Source: Natrialbaceae archaeon
Lineage (GTDB): Archaea; Halobacteriota; Halobacteria; Halobacteriales; Natrialbaceae
NCBI GenBank assembly: GCA_003559215.1
Contig: PWMF01000111.1
Location: 1 to 59,343, forward strand
Direction: 5' to 3'
Length of the DNA stretch: 59,343 bases
The notes under the pieces are model-generated. The model saw only the letters and a list, made by a program, of their open reading frames with translations. It was not told the DNA's origin and ran no database searches. Position 1 is the first letter of the stretch. Every line of letters starts with the position of its first letter. The position numbers were made by a program, and so were the translations under genes. Positions 27,327 to 35,906 of this stretch are shown one piece after another.

Positions 27327-28543
27327 CGCCCCACCTCCGCGAGAGCGTCAGTTCGGGCCGCGAGCGCGAGCGGGTACGGCAGGGCGACCAGCGTCGAGAC
27401 GACGGCGACCGCTAACGCGTACGGGACCAACAGCGGGTGCAGGGCCGCGACCGCCTCGGGAGCGACTGTCGCGGTCGCGAGCACGTTCATCAGCCAGATA
27501 CCGACGACTCCGAGACCCACGCCCAGAAGGGCACCGGCAGTCGCGGTTGCGAGCGTCGTCGTCGCGACGACGGCCAGCCGGCTCCCCGTCGGAAACCCGA
27601 CCGCACCCAGCGTCGCGAGCGTCCGGCGATCGGCCTCGACCCGCATCCCCGCGGTGGTCGCCACCAGCAGTGAACAGATACCGAGCGCGACGATCAGCGC
27701 GAGCGCGCTCGTCGCGAGCGCGAGACCGTCGCCGAACAGCGCCCGAACGTCGGTTGTCCCATCACCCTCGAGCGTGGCGTCGGGATACGTCTCGGCCGCA
27801 CCGTCCTGGACCGCCCCGCGCTCTCCCCAGATCAGTACCTCGTCGGCCAGTCCACTCCCCTCAGCGGATGACAGCGACTGGAGCACCTCGAGGTGGACGA
27901 GTGCGGCGGGGGGCTCGCCGTCGGGTCCCTCCTCGACGGCACTAACCGTCGCCGAGTGACGCTCGACGCCCTCGAGGGAGAGTCGGTCGCCCTGTTCGAC
28001 ACCGAGCTCGTCGGCGGCAGCCCTCGAGAGGACGAGTTCCGCATCGCCCGATCCGGCCGGTTCGCCCTCGAGGCTCCCCGTCTGGAGGTCCGCCACCGTC
28101 GTCTCGGGACCGGGAACGACGCCGACGAGCAGGAGATACGCCGAGCCATCGACTTCGGAGTGATCGACTCGGATCGGCTCCCGGAGCACGGGCGAGGCGT
28201 GGTCGACGCCGTCGCGGTCGGCGATCCGTTCGGCCCGGTCCGGACTGTCGCCCAGCCGTGGCGGTTCGACCCCGGCGACCGAACCGGTGATATCGCCCCC
28301 GTCGGCCACGAGCCGAGCGTCGGCGTCGTGACCGGTCTCGCCGTCGTCGGCCAGCGCGAGCGCGACGCCGGTGACGAGCACGAGGTTCGCGACCGTCAGT
28401 GCGACGACGAGGACCGTCGCGAGAGTGCGGCCGCGCGCCGTCGTCAGCTGGGCCCGAACGAGCGCCACCGCGAGGGCGAGCAACCCCCACCATCGGCTCG
28501 AGCGCCGCAAATCCGCGCCGGAGTCGTGATCCCGTCCTGACAT
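27323..28543 (-). CDS. ABC transporter permease, FtsX/MacB type (first of pair)
   Basis: The 406-residue paralogue of the next gene has the same layout: an N-terminal segment (LATVLVVALTVANLVLVTGVALAL), an acidic extracellular domain (about residues 65-270), and three C-terminal segments with the loop EADRRTLATLGAVGFPTGSRL between the first two. Its stop overlaps the next start (ATGA), so the two probably form a heterodimer. The 262 bases upstream contain no ATPase gene. Confidence 0.88.
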   Translation of the reverse strand: MSGRDHDSGADLRRSSRWWGLLALAVALVRAQLTTARGRTLATVLVVALTVANLVLVTGVALALADDGETGHDADARLVADGGDITGSVAGVEPPRLGDSPDRAERIADRDGVDHASPVLREPIRVDHSEVDGSAYLLLVGVVPGPETTVADLQTGSLEGEPAGSGDAELVLSRAAADELGVEQGDRLSLEGVERHSATVSAVEEGPDGEPPAALVHLEVLQSLSSAEGSGLADEVLIWGERGAVQDGAAETYPDATLEGDGTTDVRALFGDGLALATSALALIVALGICSLLVATTAGMRVEADRRTLATLGAVGFPTGSRLAVVATTTLATATAGALLGVGLGVVGIWLMNVLATATVAPEAVAALHPLLVPYALAVAVVSTLVALPYPLALAARTDALAEVGR

Positions 28544-28771
28544 CGGTGGCGGTCGAGGGAGCCGTCATCGCGTCGAGCGATCCGAGCGACGATCGGCTTC
28601 CGGTCACGCCGAGAGAGTCGAGCGGATGCCATTGTTTGTGTCTCGTTACTTTCCGGCTGCTCGAACCGCCGTTCCGTTCGACTCGCGGAACGGCGAGGGT
28701 TCGCCCCCTGGCGCGGCTCTCGGTTCCCCCACTTCCGGTTCGTTCGAGCCGACGACCCCGGGACGCCCGAT

Positions 28772-28800
28772 ACACTTATTGTGTCAACTGTTGACAATCG
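28772..28800 (+). promoter_or_regulatory. promoter with palindrome before a 41-residue membrane protein
   Basis: ACACTTATTG (28772-28781) is a plausible TATA region about 29 bases before ATG 28806. It runs into GTCAACTGTTGAC (28783-28795), whose five-base arms GTCAA and TTGAC are exact inverted repeats around CTG. A dimeric factor here would overlap the transcription start. Confidence 0.45.
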
Positions 28801-28805
28801 CGGCG

Positions 28806-28931
28806 ATGGTCGGAAAGCTCATCGCCCTCCTGACGTTCGCTCTCCTGTTGCTCTTTCTGGCCGGCGCGCCCGCGATCGCCGAGTTCACAGCCGCTCAACT
28901 GTGCGGTCCGCTCGAGTCGATCGAGTGTTGA
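28806..28931 (+). CDS. 41-residue single-span membrane or secreted peptide
   Basis: The product begins MVGKLIALLTFALLLLFLAG, one hydrophobic span preceded by a single Lys, and ends with a short tail holding two Cys (LCGPLESIEC). The frame continues upstream to 28626, but only this part is protein-like, and the promoter signals sit just before it. It may be a small membrane peptide or a secreted Cys-containing peptide. No family is known. Confidence 0.45.
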   Translation: MVGKLIALLTFALLLLFLAGAPAIAEFTAAQLCGPLESIEC

Positions 28932-28970
28932 GCGATCGTGGCGGCGACCGCGGCCGGAACGTGAGGGCCG

Positions 28971-29678
28971 TTAGTTGGTCGGCCCCGACCGCGCGAGCGG
29001 GACGTCCTCGGATCCGCCGAGGCTGCGCTCGAAAAACGCCCGGTTCTCGCGGATGCGTCGGTCGCTCCACTCCCACCACTCGAGTTCGAGCAGCCGGGAC
29101 CTGATCTCCGGTGGAAACCGCCAGCCGATCCGTTCGGCCGGCACCCCGCCGACGATCGCGTAGGGTTCGACGTCCTTCGTGACGACCGCCCCCGCACCGA
29201 CGACAGCACCGTCGCCGATCGTCACTCCCGAGAGGATCGTGGCTCCCGTCCCGACCCAGACGTCGCTGCCGACCGAAATCGGTCCGTCTGCGGTCGGCGG
29301 GAGTTCGCTGTCGAGCACCTCCTCGTAGAGGCGGATCTGCATCGACGGTCGGTCGATCCGGTGGTTGGTCTGCTGGAAGGTGCTCTCGCGGGCGATCGCA
29401 CAGAAGTTGCCGATCTCGACCTCCCCGACGAGATCGCAGTCGGGCTCGAGGTTGGTTCGTCGGCCGATACTGACGTCGCCGTCGAGAATACAGCCCCGGC
29501 TCAGCCGAGCGTACGGCCCGATATCGACTCGGCGGCGGAGCAGACAGCCGATCGAGATTCGGGCCGAGGAAGCGATCTCGAGCTCGGTGGAATCGAAGTA
29601 CTGATTGAGAAGCCCGTGGGTTGCCGACGGGTAGCCGAGAGCGGAGGCCGACCGTTCGATGATGGTATCGAGACTCAT
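28971..29678 (-). CDS. hexapeptide-repeat O-acetyltransferase (CatB/maltose acetyltransferase type)
   Basis: The 235-residue protein starts MSLDTIIERSASALG. It has imperfect hexapeptide repeats of a left-handed beta-helix (ISIGCLLRRRVDIGPYARL; ISVGSDVWVGTGATILSGV; IGDGAVVGAGAVVTKDV) and the family signature PYAIVGGVPAERIGWRF, which binds acetyl-CoA. FQQTNHRIDRPSM contains the likely catalytic His. A strong TATA box 31 bases upstream supports this start over the longer open frame to 29864. It probably acetylates a sugar or antibiotic-like acceptor; the acceptor is unknown. Confidence 0.88.
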   Translation of the reverse strand: MSLDTIIERSASALGYPSATHGLLNQYFDSTELEIASSARISIGCLLRRRVDIGPYARLSRGCILDGDVSIGRRTNLEPDCDLVGEVEIGNFCAIARESTFQQTNHRIDRPSMQIRLYEEVLDSELPPTADGPISVGSDVWVGTGATILSGVTIGDGAVVGAGAVVTKDVEPYAIVGGVPAERIGWRFPPEIRSRLLELEWWEWSDRRIRENRAFFERSLGGSEDVPLARSGPTN

Positions 29679-30054
29679 GCGCGTAGACACCACCCAACGC
29701 AGTTCGATATATAATTTGTTCGAGTATATCGCAGAGTCACCGATCGAAACCGTTCTCAGCCTCCGACTACCGAGGGTAGGTGGCACCTGTCTCGGTTTCA
29801 ATCTGGAAACCGAGCCGGCGAGAGGGGACAGACGGCGACTACCGCGACCGGAACCGATTCGCACCCTCCGCGTGGTCGGCCGAGATGGATCGGTCGGCGA
29901 ATCGAGGGTCTCCGGCCCCCAGTCGCGAACGAACGGTCGACCCCGATCGATCGAACGGTCCGGTTACCGTTACTATCGTCGCAGTAACACTGGTCGCGCA
30001 GCTGGGAGGTCGGTCCATAACAAACCGTGGTTCGAGGTTGGTTTCCGGTGGACA
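29679..30054. other. 376-base divergent intergenic region
   Basis: It holds the acyltransferase promoter at the left and CCATAACA (30015-30022), the likely TATA of the lipoprotein gene, at the right. Nothing else is recognisable. The open frame that crosses it from 29659 lacks haloarchaeal protein character. Confidence 0.4.
29706..29712 (-). promoter_or_regulatory. TATA box of the hexapeptide acetyltransferase
   Basis: TTATATA, read on the minus strand in AATTATATATCG, is centred 31 bases from ATG 29678. Confidence 0.6.
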
Positions 30055-31368
30055 ATGGACCGACGAACCTATCTCGTGACCGCGACGGGAGCAGTCGTGG
30101 CGCTGGCTGGCTGTTCCGAAATGGGCGGCCCCGGCGAGACCGACGACGATGACCACGACGACGGCGCGGGCAACGGCGACGACGATCACGACGAGCCGGA
30201 AACGGACGACGAAGAAGAAGAAGAGGAAGAAGAGACGGACGAGGACGACGACTACGGCGACCTCGTCGGCACCTACGACGACTTCGAGGATCTCGACCCC
30301 TGGAGCGCGTTCCAGGACATCGGTGCGGTCGAGGCCGACACGGAACAGTACTACGAGGGGTCGCAGTCGGCGCGGCTCCTGCCCGATTCCGAGGACGGCC
30401 AGATCAGGGTACGCCGCGAGACCGACGAGCCGATCGATATCCGGGACGTGACCCCAGGGCTCGCCATGACCGCCTCCGACAGCGGCATGGTGTTGATCCA
30501 GCTCCAGGACGAGGATGGCGACTACGTCGAGTACAGCCAGCAGGTGATGGGGGACATGCCGCTGGCCCGACACAACTTCGGTCTCACCCGTGTGCGCGGT
30601 GATCCCGATTTGGAGGAAATCATCGTCCTGCAGATCATCCGCTGGTTCGGCGAGGGCGAAGACGAGGAGGGCGACGGCGAGGAAATGTGGGTCGACGACT
30701 TCCACTTCGTTCCCAACCCCGAGACACCGAAGGTGATGCTCCAGTTCCACGGCGGCTACGAGACCCACTACGAAGAGGCGCTCCCACGGGTCGCCCAGTA
30801 CGACTTCCCGGCGACGACGTTCGTTGCGCCGGACCGACTCCGAGACGACGCCGCCGTCGAGGGCGACCGACTCACCTACGGGCAGGTCGAAGAGCTCGAG
30901 TCGAACGGGTGGACGATCGGCTGTCAGACCGCGAACGGATCGCAGGCGGGCTCGATCGACGAGATCGGGGCCGAGGACGCCGTCGTCGAGCCCGCGGAGT
31001 GGCTCGAAGAGGAGGGGTACGACGACGACGGCCGGTTCTTCGCGTTCCCCGGCTCGCAGTACAACGAGGAGACGTACGAACTCGTCCAGGAGAACTACGA
31101 TCTAGCGTTCGCGGGCCAGACCCAGTCACAGGGGTACGCCGGCAATCCCCACCTCTGTTCGGTGGTCTCGAACCCGAGCGGCGACGAGGGCGAGAGCCTC
31201 GTCGAGTGGACCGCCGAGATGGGCGGCATCACCTCGATCGGCTTCTACCAGCTCGAGGAGAGCGAGGCGATCGAAGGACTCGAGTCGACGCTGGCTGCGC
31301 TCGAGGCGCACTCGGGCGAGGTCGAGGTCATCACACCCGGCGAGATGGCCGACGACTACGTCTACTGA
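30055..31368 (+). CDS. lipoprotein with degenerate polysaccharide-deacetylase (NodB) domain
   Basis: The 437-residue protein has a lipobox (VVALAGC, Cys20), a linker of about 45 nearly uninterrupted Asp/Glu residues, a beta-sandwich region (about 80-225) resembling a carbohydrate-binding module, and a C-terminal NodB-like barrel (about 225-437). The barrel keeps PKVMLQFHGGYETHYEEALPRV and FPATTFVAPDRL but has His232-Gly where active enzymes have the catalytic Asp-Asp. The metal-binding HxxxH is replaced by Gln291-Thr-Ala-Asn-Gly. The Asp and both His ligands are thus lost, so it is probably not a deacetylase. It may bind surface polysaccharide. ATG 30055 is chosen because the leader begins there. 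Confidence 0.85.
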   Translation: MDRRTYLVTATGAVVALAGCSEMGGPGETDDDDHDDGAGNGDDDHDEPETDDEEEEEEEETDEDDDYGDLVGTYDDFEDLDPWSAFQDIGAVEADTEQYYEGSQSARLLPDSEDGQIRVRRETDEPIDIRDVTPGLAMTASDSGMVLIQLQDEDGDYVEYSQQVMGDMPLARHNFGLTRVRGDPDLEEIIVLQIIRWFGEGEDEEGDGEEMWVDDFHFVPNPETPKVMLQFHGGYETHYEEALPRVAQYDFPATTFVAPDRLRDDAAVEGDRLTYGQVEELESNGWTIGCQTANGSQAGSIDEIGAEDAVVEPAEWLEEEGYDDDGRFFAFPGSQYNEETYELVQENYDLAFAGQTQSQGYAGNPHLCSVVSNPSGDEGESLVEWTAEMGGITSIGFYQLEESEAIEGLESTLAALEAHSGEVEVITPGEMADDYVY

Positions 31369-31415
31369 GCGGCTCGGACTTCCGATCGGAACCGTCGTCT
31401 CGCTCGAGGGCGCGT

Positions 31416-32252
31416 TCATCGCGGAGTTCGGTGAGAGCCGAGAGCTGACGCCACCGCGACGCCAACCGCGAGCACGTATCCGCCGATCTCGAGGCTCCAG
31501 TGGATCCCCTGCGTCGTCGACAGCAGCCGAACGGCGAGCACCGCGAGCGCCGCGAGGCCAAACGCTGTGGGGCTGCCCTCGAGCCGTCTCGGACGGCGCT
31601 CGAGGGCGTACCACGCGCCGACGGCACCCAGCGCCGCGCCGACAGTTGCCGGCATGAACGCACGGGCCGGCGTCGCGTACGAGGCGACGGCGAGCGCGCC
31701 CGCCATCGCGAACAGTCGCCCGGGATCGATCGTCAGGAGCCACAGCACACCGACGGCGATTCCGATCCCGATCGCCGCGCCGGCGACGACGTCGCCAACG
31801 TAGTGGACGCCGAGGACGAGTCGGGAGAGCGCGACCAGGGCGATCAGGACACCGGCAACCGCATAGCGCCGACGCGGTCTGCTCCACTCCGCGGCGAGCG
31901 CGACGGCGCCGTAGACCGCGGCTGCCCCGAGCGCGTGCCCGCTCGGGAACGCGTAGCCGCCGTAATCGTCCGCGGCGAAGGCGAGCTGTTCGACCGGCCG
32001 CTCGAGGACGAACAGTCCCTTCAGCCCGTTCGTAACTGCGAACGCGACGAGCGCGACCGCGAGCACGCGGGCGCCGCGCTTGCGGCTCGAGGCGATCCAG
32101 GCGAACCCGAGTGCGACGACGAGCACCGTTGCCGGATCGCCGAGATGGGTCGCGACCTCGAGGCCCGGACGAAGCGGGCCGGGGACGGTCGCCCGGATCG
32201 TCTCGTTGACCAGGGGATCGAACAGCGGTCTCTCGAGGACGCGACGAATCAC
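31416..32252 (-). CDS. PAP2-family membrane phosphatase
   Basis: The 278-residue membrane protein has the three phosphatidic-acid-phosphatase motifs: KGLFVLERP (KxxxxxxRP), PSGH in YAFPSGHALGA, and SRLVLGVHYVGDV (SRxxxxxHxxxD). These supply the catalytic His pair and phosphate-binding residues. About eight or nine membrane segments are visible, three or more beyond the catalytic core. It acts on lipid or polyprenyl pyrophosphates at the outer membrane face, for instance recycling dolichyl carriers of glycosylation. It is a single gene. Confidence 0.9.
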   Translation of the reverse strand: MIRRVLERPLFDPLVNETIRATVPGPLRPGLEVATHLGDPATVLVVALGFAWIASSRKRGARVLAVALVAFAVTNGLKGLFVLERPVEQLAFAADDYGGYAFPSGHALGAAAVYGAVALAAEWSRPRRRYAVAGVLIALVALSRLVLGVHYVGDVVAGAAIGIGIAVGVLWLLTIDPGRLFAMAGALAVASYATPARAFMPATVGAALGAVGAWYALERRPRRLEGSPTAFGLAALAVLAVRLLSTTQGIHWSLEIGGYVLAVGVAVASALGSHRTPR

Positions 32253-32373
32253 GGACCGGTATCGACGGAAACGAGCTGCAAAATCCTATCGGTGGATTTG
32301 TGGAGGTCACGGCGCGGATGCTGTCGGTCGAACCCAGCGTGAACGAAAGCGACGCGAACGCCGAACTGTGGTT

Positions 32374-32415
32374 TTCCACGAGGCGAATGCGTCCCCCTTT
32401 CCACGAGGCGAATGC
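32374..32415. repeat. tandem pair of a 17-bp direct repeat next to a C-run
   Basis: TTCCACGAGGCGAATGC occurs at 32374-32390 and again at 32399-32415, 25 bases apart. Each copy is followed within three bases by a run of five C. The pair lies in the 173 bases between the PAP2 and MFS genes, 1.3 kb from the first origin box. The layout (a box next to a C-run) recalls origin-recognition boxes, but the sequence differs from the eight boxes near orc1. Confidence 0.6.
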
Positions 32416-32425
32416 CCCCGTCGAT

Positions 32426-33628
32426 CTACTCCCGAGGCATCCGCAGCGTCAGCAGCGTTCCGGCGGCAATGATCAGCGCCAGCAGGAGGTAGCCGGCGTC
32501 AAAATACCCCCGCTCGGCGATCACGCCGAAGACGACCGGGCCCGACGCGCCCAGCACCGAGGCACTCGAGCGGATCACGCCCAGTCCCGTCCCCTGGATC
32601 TCCGGTGGGATGATCTCGGCGAGGTACGACTGCGTGATCGCGCCGGAGCCGAGCATCGTACTCGCGAGGACGGTGACGAAGACGAGTCCGACGAGCCCGT
32701 CGACGAACGGTAACAGCGCGAGGCCGACGATCGATCCCAGCAGGACCAGCGGGAGCGAGCCCCGAAGCCCGATACGATCGTAGGCCATCCCGGCGACCGG
32801 TTTGACGACGACGCCGACCGCGAAGAACAGGCCGAACAGCGCGCCGGCGACCGTCGAGGACAGTCCCTTCTGCTCGACGAGGTAAGTCGGGTAGAACGCC
32901 GAGAACGTCTGCCAGACGAAAATAAAGAGAAAGAGGATCACGCCCATGATCGCGAGGACGGGACTGCGGAGTTCGCCGACTACGTACCGCAGACTCTCGC
33001 TCGAGGCGTCGTCGCCGTCCTCGAGGCCGGGGTCGGGCGCCGGCAGCGTCAGCCAGATGACGACCGCGGTGATACAAAGCAGCGGCAGGACGAAGCCCAG
33101 GCCGAGCCGCCAGGCGACCGCGACCGCCAGCACGCTCGCGATCGGCGGCAGTACGGTCTGACCGATGTCGCCGGCCGCCATCGTGACGCCGAGCGCCCGT
33201 CCGATCCGATCGGGGTAGAGATCCGACAGCGCAGTGATCCGGGCGATCGGGTACTGCGAGAGCCCCAGGCCGACCAGCGCAGTCGCCCCGAACAGGGTCG
33301 CGGCGGTCGGCGAGAGGAGGACGACGGTTACCCCGACGACGACCATCGAGACGCTCGCGGTTAGCACGGAGCGCTCGCCGTGACGATCCGCAAGCATCCC
33401 GCCGGGAACCTGTCCGACCGCGTAGCCGAGCCAGATCAGCGTGACGAGCAGGCCGGCCGTCGAGAGCGTGAGATCGAACTCGGCGCTAAAATATGGTAGC
33501 AAGACGGGATAGATCATTCGTGTCCCGTTCAACAGCCCCCACCCGAGTGCGATCGCCAACAGCGTTTTTCCGGCACCGCCGGCCCACAGCCCGACCAGTT
33601 CGCGTCGAATCGAATCCAGGCGACTCAT
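32426..33628 (-). CDS. major facilitator superfamily transporter
   Basis: The 400-residue membrane protein has twelve predicted segments. The family motif A appears in GGMLADRHGERSVLTASV (after segment 2), and a related loop lies in GMAYDRIGLRGSLPLVLLG in the second half. MFS members of this size exchange small solutes or drugs across the membrane. There is no substrate clue in the sequence or the neighbourhood. It ends next to the tandem repeat and starts next to the origin boxes. Confidence 0.9.
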   Translation of the reverse strand: MSRLDSIRRELVGLWAGGAGKTLLAIALGWGLLNGTRMIYPVLLPYFSAEFDLTLSTAGLLVTLIWLGYAVGQVPGGMLADRHGERSVLTASVSMVVVGVTVVLLSPTAATLFGATALVGLGLSQYPIARITALSDLYPDRIGRALGVTMAAGDIGQTVLPPIASVLAVAVAWRLGLGFVLPLLCITAVVIWLTLPAPDPGLEDGDDASSESLRYVVGELRSPVLAIMGVILFLFIFVWQTFSAFYPTYLVEQKGLSSTVAGALFGLFFAVGVVVKPVAGMAYDRIGLRGSLPLVLLGSIVGLALLPFVDGLVGLVFVTVLASTMLGSGAITQSYLAEIIPPEIQGTGLGVIRSSASVLGASGPVVFGVIAERGYFDAGYLLLALIIAAGTLLTLRMPRE

Positions 33629-33758
33629 TCAGCGTGTGCGTGGCAAGGCCGGTCCCGTTGAAACCCTTTTAGTTCGAGGCGGCGGTTGCTGATTCCGCGT
33701 TTCGCTTCCGCCGCCGAAGCGGCGACGACGAATCGATCGGCCCGCTCGAGCCGGCACT

Positions 33759-33776
33759 CCCCGTGTGCGAAGTGAA
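33759..33776 (-). repeat. origin-recognition-box-like repeat 1
   Basis: CCCCGTGTGCGAAGTGAA. It differs from the consensus CCCCGTGTGCGAAATGAATT by one base in the core. Origin boxes are written with the G-run last, hence the minus orientation. Confidence 0.8.
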
Positions 33777-33801
33777 ACGGTACCACGACTGACTCCAACG
33801 A

Positions 33802-33822
33802 CCCCCCGTGTGCGAAATGATT
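33802..33822 (-). repeat. origin-recognition-box-like repeat 2
   Basis: A run of six C followed by GTGTGCGAAATGATT, same orientation as repeat 1 and 25 bases away. Confidence 0.8.
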
Positions 33823-33887
33823 TTTCCAGGTCGAGCGCCGGCTCGATCGGCCGAAACCGACTCGGGCACCGATCGAATCTCAGGACA

Positions 33888-33909
33888 CCCCGTGTGCGAA
33901 ATGAATTAG
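33888..33909 (-). repeat. origin-recognition-box-like repeat 3
   Basis: CCCCGTGTGCGAAATGAATT followed by AG, identical over 22 bases to repeat 7 on the other side of orc1. Confidence 0.85.
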
Positions 33910-33960
33910 CGGGGACAACGGGATAGCTCACGCCGGTATCGGCGTTTCGGCCTGCCCTCT

Positions 33961-33978
33961 CCCCGTGTGCGAGATGAA
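33961..33978 (-). repeat. origin-recognition-box-like repeat 4
   Basis: CCCCGTGTGCGAGATGAA. One core base differs (GAG for GAA), the same variant as repeat 5. Confidence 0.8.
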
Positions 33979-34034
33979 ATCCCCTCCGGTGTCATGAGCC
34001 GGCGGCTCGAGTTCGAGTGACGAGGGGCTCGGAC

Positions 34035-35381
34035 TCAGGCTTCGTCGAAGAACTCGTCGATCTGTGCGTTGACGACGGACCGGATCAGCTCGTCCTCTTC
34101 CTCGATCTCCTCGAGGCGGAAGTCGGCCTGTAGCGTCTCGGCGACGACGGCCGGGTCGTCGACGAACGTGTACTCCTTGTGAACGCCGCTGCCGTAGCCG
34201 CGGCCGCGTTTCTCCGAGGTGATGAAGTTGTACGTCTCGGCCTCGGTCATGTATCGGAGGTAGGAGTCGCGGGACTTCTTGTCGGCGTCGAGGCGCTCGG
34301 TCAGGTACTGGTAGACCCGGTAGGCGACGGTGCTCGGAATCGCGTTCAGGTTCCGCTCGGCGTGGACGGGAACGATCGCAGTGGCGTACAGAGAGAGCTT
34401 CTTCTGGGTCGACAGTCCCTGCATCTGAGTGAGGGTGCGATCGCGCTCGGCCTCTCGCTGGGCGTCGCGGACGTGATCCTCGCGGACCGTCTCCTCACCC
34501 TGGCGGTTCGCGATCTCGCCGGCTTTCCGAAAGAGATCGATCGCCTTTCGCGCGTCGCCGTGATCCTGGGCCGCGAAGGCCGCGCTCAGCGGGATGATCC
34601 CGGCCTCGAGGACGCCGTCCTGGTAGGCGTCGCGTCGTCGATCGAGAATCGCCTGGAGCTGGTTGGCGTCGTAATCCGAGAAGACGACGTCCTGGGGGTT
34701 AAACGAGCTCTCGGCCCGCCCGTCGAGGTCCTCCATGAATCGGGGATCGTTCGTAAGCGCGGCCACCGAGACGTGGCCGTCGATCCGACCGAGCTGGGAG
34801 GCCCGCGAGAGCTGGTACAGCAGCTTCGAGTAGGCGGGCTCGTCGTTGGGGTCGCGCTGGCGACCGACAAGGAGGTCGACCTCGTCGAGGATGATGATCA
34901 CGGAGTCGAACTCCTCGCTCAACAGCTGGTACAGTCGGTTCAGTTTCCGGTCCGTCGACACCCCGCTCTCGGGGACGCCGACCTCGACGCCCGCCGTCGT
35001 GGCCGTGTTCTCGACGAGGCGGTACACCGCCCGATCGTGGGACTTGATCGTCTGACAGTTGATCTGGATGACGCCGAAGCGATCGCCCTGTGACTCTGCG
35101 AGTTCGACGACCTGCTCGCAGACCGCGTTGATGATCAGGGACTTCCCGGTTCCCGACGGCCCGTACAGCAACATGTTGGGCGGACGGTTCCCCTGGAGCG
35201 CGGGCCGAAGGTAGGTGATAATGTCCTCGAGTTGTTGGTCCCGGCCGACGATCCGGTCCTCGTTGATGACGGCGTCCGGATCGAGCAACCCCCTATCCCT
35301 GAACACCGACTGCTGAACGCCGTCCTGCAGCCGTCCCTTAATGGATTCCGAGAGGGAGTGACGATCGTCGCCGTCGGTCAT
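34035..35381 (-). CDS. Orc1/Cdc6 replication initiator
   Basis: This 448-residue AAA+ ATPase binds origin boxes and loads the MCM helicase. Walker A is GPSGTGKS (residues 74-81) and Walker B is IIILDEVD (about 162-169). Sensor 1 is at ALTND, and a sensor-2 Arg is likely in HGDARKAIDLFRKAG. The C-terminal winged-helix (about 330-430) makes the DNA contacts. A TATA box at 35404-35411 (TATTTATG on the minus strand) lies 27 bases from ATG 35381. Four box-like repeats lie on each side, so it is an origin-linked orc/cdc6, and the boxes are probably its own binding sites. Which of the several haloarchaeal Cdc6 groups it belongs to cannot be told here. Confidence 0.93.
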   Translation of the reverse strand: MTDGDDRHSLSESIKGRLQDGVQQSVFRDRGLLDPDAVINEDRIVGRDQQLEDIITYLRPALQGNRPPNMLLYGPSGTGKSLIINAVCEQVVELAESQGDRFGVIQINCQTIKSHDRAVYRLVENTATTAGVEVGVPESGVSTDRKLNRLYQLLSEEFDSVIIILDEVDLLVGRQRDPNDEPAYSKLLYQLSRASQLGRIDGHVSVAALTNDPRFMEDLDGRAESSFNPQDVVFSDYDANQLQAILDRRRDAYQDGVLEAGIIPLSAAFAAQDHGDARKAIDLFRKAGEIANRQGEETVREDHVRDAQREAERDRTLTQMQGLSTQKKLSLYATAIVPVHAERNLNAIPSTVAYRVYQYLTERLDADKKSRDSYLRYMTEAETYNFITSEKRGRGYGSGVHKEYTFVDDPAVVAETLQADFRLEEIEEEDELIRSVVNAQIDEFFDEA

Positions 35382-35403
35382 ACTTTGTCACTCGCACCGA
35401 CTT

Positions 35404-35411
35404 CATAAATA
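35404..35411 (-). promoter_or_regulatory. TATA box of orc1/cdc6
   Basis: CATAAATA on the plus strand, TATTTATG on the minus strand, is centred 27 bases before ATG 35381. Confidence 0.6.
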
Positions 35412-35833
35412 CGTAACGAGTACCGCGTGCGAAAGCAACAGCCCTATATTCGGCCTTTTGAGTAGCTGTATGGCACGAATGCGCTCTGTGTCTGAAGACC
35501 GTGGGCGAAGTCAAATTCCCGGCGTTGAACGGGAGCGCTCGCGGCCGGAAGCGAAGTTAGGGGAGGGATCTTCGCGACCGAGAGTGAGCATGACCACGAA
35601 GTGGACGCTGCGGTACGTTCAACCGACAAGCGCGATTCCGGCCGTGGACACAGCTGATCTGCGGATGCAGCCGATTGCGTACGCGGCTGCGGTCGGCGAC
35701 ACGTGAGGTCGTGGTGGCGGTACATTCGATCGCGGTCGGCAGTACGTGCGGTCTCAGTCGACAGAACGCCGGTCGCGATACGAATGCGCTAGCTGGGGAC
35801 TGGGCGATACGGGCGATTGCGGTTGGCGGCACA

Positions 35834-35853
35834 CCCCGTGTGCGAGATGAATT
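35834..35853 (-). repeat. origin-recognition-box-like repeat 5
   Basis: CCCCGTGTGCGAGATGAATT, 453 bases upstream of the orc1 start. Confidence 0.8.
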
Positions 35854-35883
35854 CTCGGCGAACGAGTTCCCGGACTCGAGGGG

Positions 35884-35906
35884 CCCCCGCGTGCCAAATG
35901 AATTTT
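35884..35906 (-). repeat. origin-recognition-box-like repeat 6 (divergent)
   Basis: Five C, then GCGTGCCAAATGAATTTT. Two core differences from the consensus (GCGTGCC for GTGTGCG) make it the weakest copy. Confidence 0.65.

Noticed and set aside
29659..30054. N-terminal extension of the NodB-like lipoprotein by 132 codons
   Set aside because: The lipoprotein leader starts at ATG 30055; an extension would bury it, and the extra residues are Arg-rich.
35458..35706. 82-residue open frame in the origin region
   Set aside because: Composition is basic and Ser/Arg-rich, unlike the acidic proteins here, and there is no promoter at its start.
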